This document shows positions 63,142-64,000 of a stretch of 64,000 nucleotides of DNA, piece after piece (within the stretch, counting starts at the first letter, position 1; each line of letters starts with the position of its first letter). Source of the stretch: Paracoccaceae bacterium Fryx2 (GTDB taxonomy: Bacteria > Pseudomonadota > Alphaproteobacteria > Rhodobacterales > Rhodobacteraceae); contig JAVSGI010000003.1 in the NCBI GenBank assembly GCA_032334235.1, positions 124,001 through 188,000 of the forward strand. The letters are read 5' to 3'. A program made the position numbers and the translations under genes. The notes beneath the pieces are model-generated. The model was not told where the DNA came from. It saw only the letters and a program-made list of their open reading frames with translations, and made no database searches.

Positions 63142-63903
63142 ATGCTGACCCATCCCACCCACGACCGACTGTTGGCGCTCGGCCTGACCGGCATTGCATC
63201 GGCGCTCGAAGAACAACGCAGGTCAACCGCCTTCGACGCCCTCTCGTTCGAAGAGCGTCTCGGCCTGCTGGTCGACCGCGAGGCTGCAGAGCGCGACACC
63301 AAGAAACTGGCCTCCCGGCTCAAGTTTGCGGCTCTGCGCCAAGATGCCAGCGTCGAGGATCTGGACCTGCGCAGCCCACGTGGTCTTGACCGCAGTGTCA
63401 TGGCGCATCTTGCCGATGGCGGCTGGATCGCCCGGCACGAGAACCTGCTGATAACCGGGCCGACCGGTTTGGGCAAAAGCTGGATCGCCTGCGCCCTTGG
63501 CCACAAGGCGTGCCGGGATGGGCGGCCCGTCCTCTATCAACGTGCGCCGCGCATGTTCGAGGCCCTTGCTCTGGCCCGTGGCGATGGCCGCCATGAACGC
63601 ATCCTCAAAACCATCGCCCGCATGGATGTGCTGATCATTGACGATTGGGGCCTCGCCGTCCTCACCGCCCCGGAGCGCCGTGACCTGCTGGAAATCCTCG
63701 AAGACCGCCACGGCCGCGCTTCCACCATCGTCACAAGCCAACTCCCCGTTGACCAGTGGCACGAAGCCATCGGCGACCCAACGCTCGCAGATGCCATCCT
63801 CGACCGCCTCGTTCACAACGCACACCGCCTCACCCTCTCAGGTGAAAGCCTGCGCAGGCGCTCCGCCGTCACAAAAAAGCTTGACCAAATCGTTCAAGCC
63901 TGA
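63142..63903 (+). CDS. istB: IS21 transposition helper ATPase IstB (second type)
   Basis: This 253-residue AAA+ ATPase has Walker A TGPTGLGKSW, Walker B MDVLIIDDWGLA, and the sensor segment STIVTSQLPVDQWHE. The N-terminal block HDRLLALGLTGIASALEEQ fits IstB. The frame is complete, with GAAAGGAC before the ATG. It works with the IstA encoded upstream. Confidence 0.96.
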   Translation: MLTHPTHDRLLALGLTGIASALEEQRRSTAFDALSFEERLGLLVDREAAERDTKKLASRLKFAALRQDASVEDLDLRSPRGLDRSVMAHLADGGWIARHENLLITGPTGLGKSWIACALGHKACRDGRPVLYQRAPRMFEALALARGDGRHERILKTIARMDVLIIDDWGLAVLTAPERRDLLEILEDRHGRASTIVTSQLPVDQWHEAIGDPTLADAILDRLVHNAHRLTLSGESLRRRSAVTKKLDQIVQA

Positions 63904-64000
63904 CTCCATGAAAGCGTCGGCCAGCCTGCCCACGATCCCGTGAAATGACTGCCCAGAATGGCGCGAAACGCGTGCCCACGATCGCGCGAAATCAGCGCCC

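Larger units (their letters stand above)
61446..64000 (+). mobile_element. IS21-family insertion sequence (copy 2), right tip beyond the window
   Basis: The left tip is probably TGT at 61446-61448. Three 21-base repeats follow at 61469-61489, 61492-61512 and 61515-61535 (type GATTTCGCGGGATCGTGGGCA). Three inverted ones stand at 63928-63948, 63950-63970 and 63973-63993. From the symmetry the right tip should lie about 16 bases past the window end. It carries istA and istB on the plus strand. It is unlike IS21 copy 1 in ends and proteins. Confidence 0.85.

Noticed and set aside
61469-63993. Evenly spaced 21-base repeats as a CRISPR-like array
   Set aside because: There are only three at each end, spaced 22-23 bases with no spacers and in inverted orientation at the two ends; they are the terminal transposase sites of IS21 copy 2.

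Overview
The window is a high-GC alphaproteobacterial chromosome segment, most likely from a Rhodobacteraceae (Rhodobacter/Paracoccus/Gemmobacter-type) bacterium. The run murA, DUF2948, hisD, UPF0262, low-molecular-weight phosphatase, infA, maf, RNase G, yacG, tRNA-Phe is the usual housekeeping order of that family. The TRAP/TAXI transporters, a cbb3-like oxidase and acr3-type arsenic genes fit the same group. Species is not decided by the sequence.

Layout. (1) 180-10123: envelope and redox genes. A flavin disulfide oxidoreductase is followed by a leftward operon dsbD, an Lgt-like/TlpA fusion, an L,D-transpeptidase and a DsbA-like protein. Divergent from it is a PmrA/QseB-type response regulator with its sensor kinase. 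A SoxB-like metallophosphatase faces the kinase. Two perfect PmrA-type boxes (CTTAAG-N5-CTTAAG) lie in the two divergent promoters. (2) 10233-16895: a rightward, tightly overlapping operon with a CcoN-like oxidase subunit, a CcoO-like monohaem subunit, a membrane triheme cytochrome, a TsdA-like diheme cytochrome and a CcoI-like copper P-type ATPase. It reads as a terminal oxidase that may take electrons from thiosulfate or a related donor. (3) 17214-29686: transport and hexuronate catabolism, with a TAXI-TRAP system, uxaC, dctMQP, an AGE-family epimerase, a GntR regulator, and divergent uxuA-uxuB. (4) 29922-34309: nested insertion sequences. An IS21-family element sits inside the left inverted repeat of an IS256-family element with a 6-bp target duplication. 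Next come the 3' stump of a GmrSD-like (DUF262/DUF1524) restriction gene and tRNA-Phe. (5) 34409-42952: the housekeeping operon, with three accessory genes between infA and the phosphatase, ending at tRNA-Thr. (6) 43166-46167: modABC and a single-domain ModE-like regulator. (7) 46513-60668: a metalloid region. It holds arsR-arsD-arsA-acr3, then arsR-permease-mini-thioredoxin-rhodanese-OsmC-CDF, then a leftward phnDCEE-type ABC transporter, then leftward arsR-permease-MFS. (8) 60740-64000: a decayed IS5-family transposase, a fragment of the same IS256 element in inverted orientation, and a second, unrelated IS21 element that runs off the window.

How the parts fit. The thiol-redox operon, the oxidase operon and the copper ATPase may form one envelope/respiration regulon under the PmrA-type system. 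The hexuronate genes form one pathway: uptake by TRAP, then UxaC, UxuB and UxuA, giving 2-keto-3-deoxygluconate. The arsenic genes include three ArsR proteins with three different cysteine layouts and at least three export routes. The roughly 27-kb stretch from tRNA-Phe to the last arsR is bracketed by inverted IS256 right ends, so it could be inverted by recombination.
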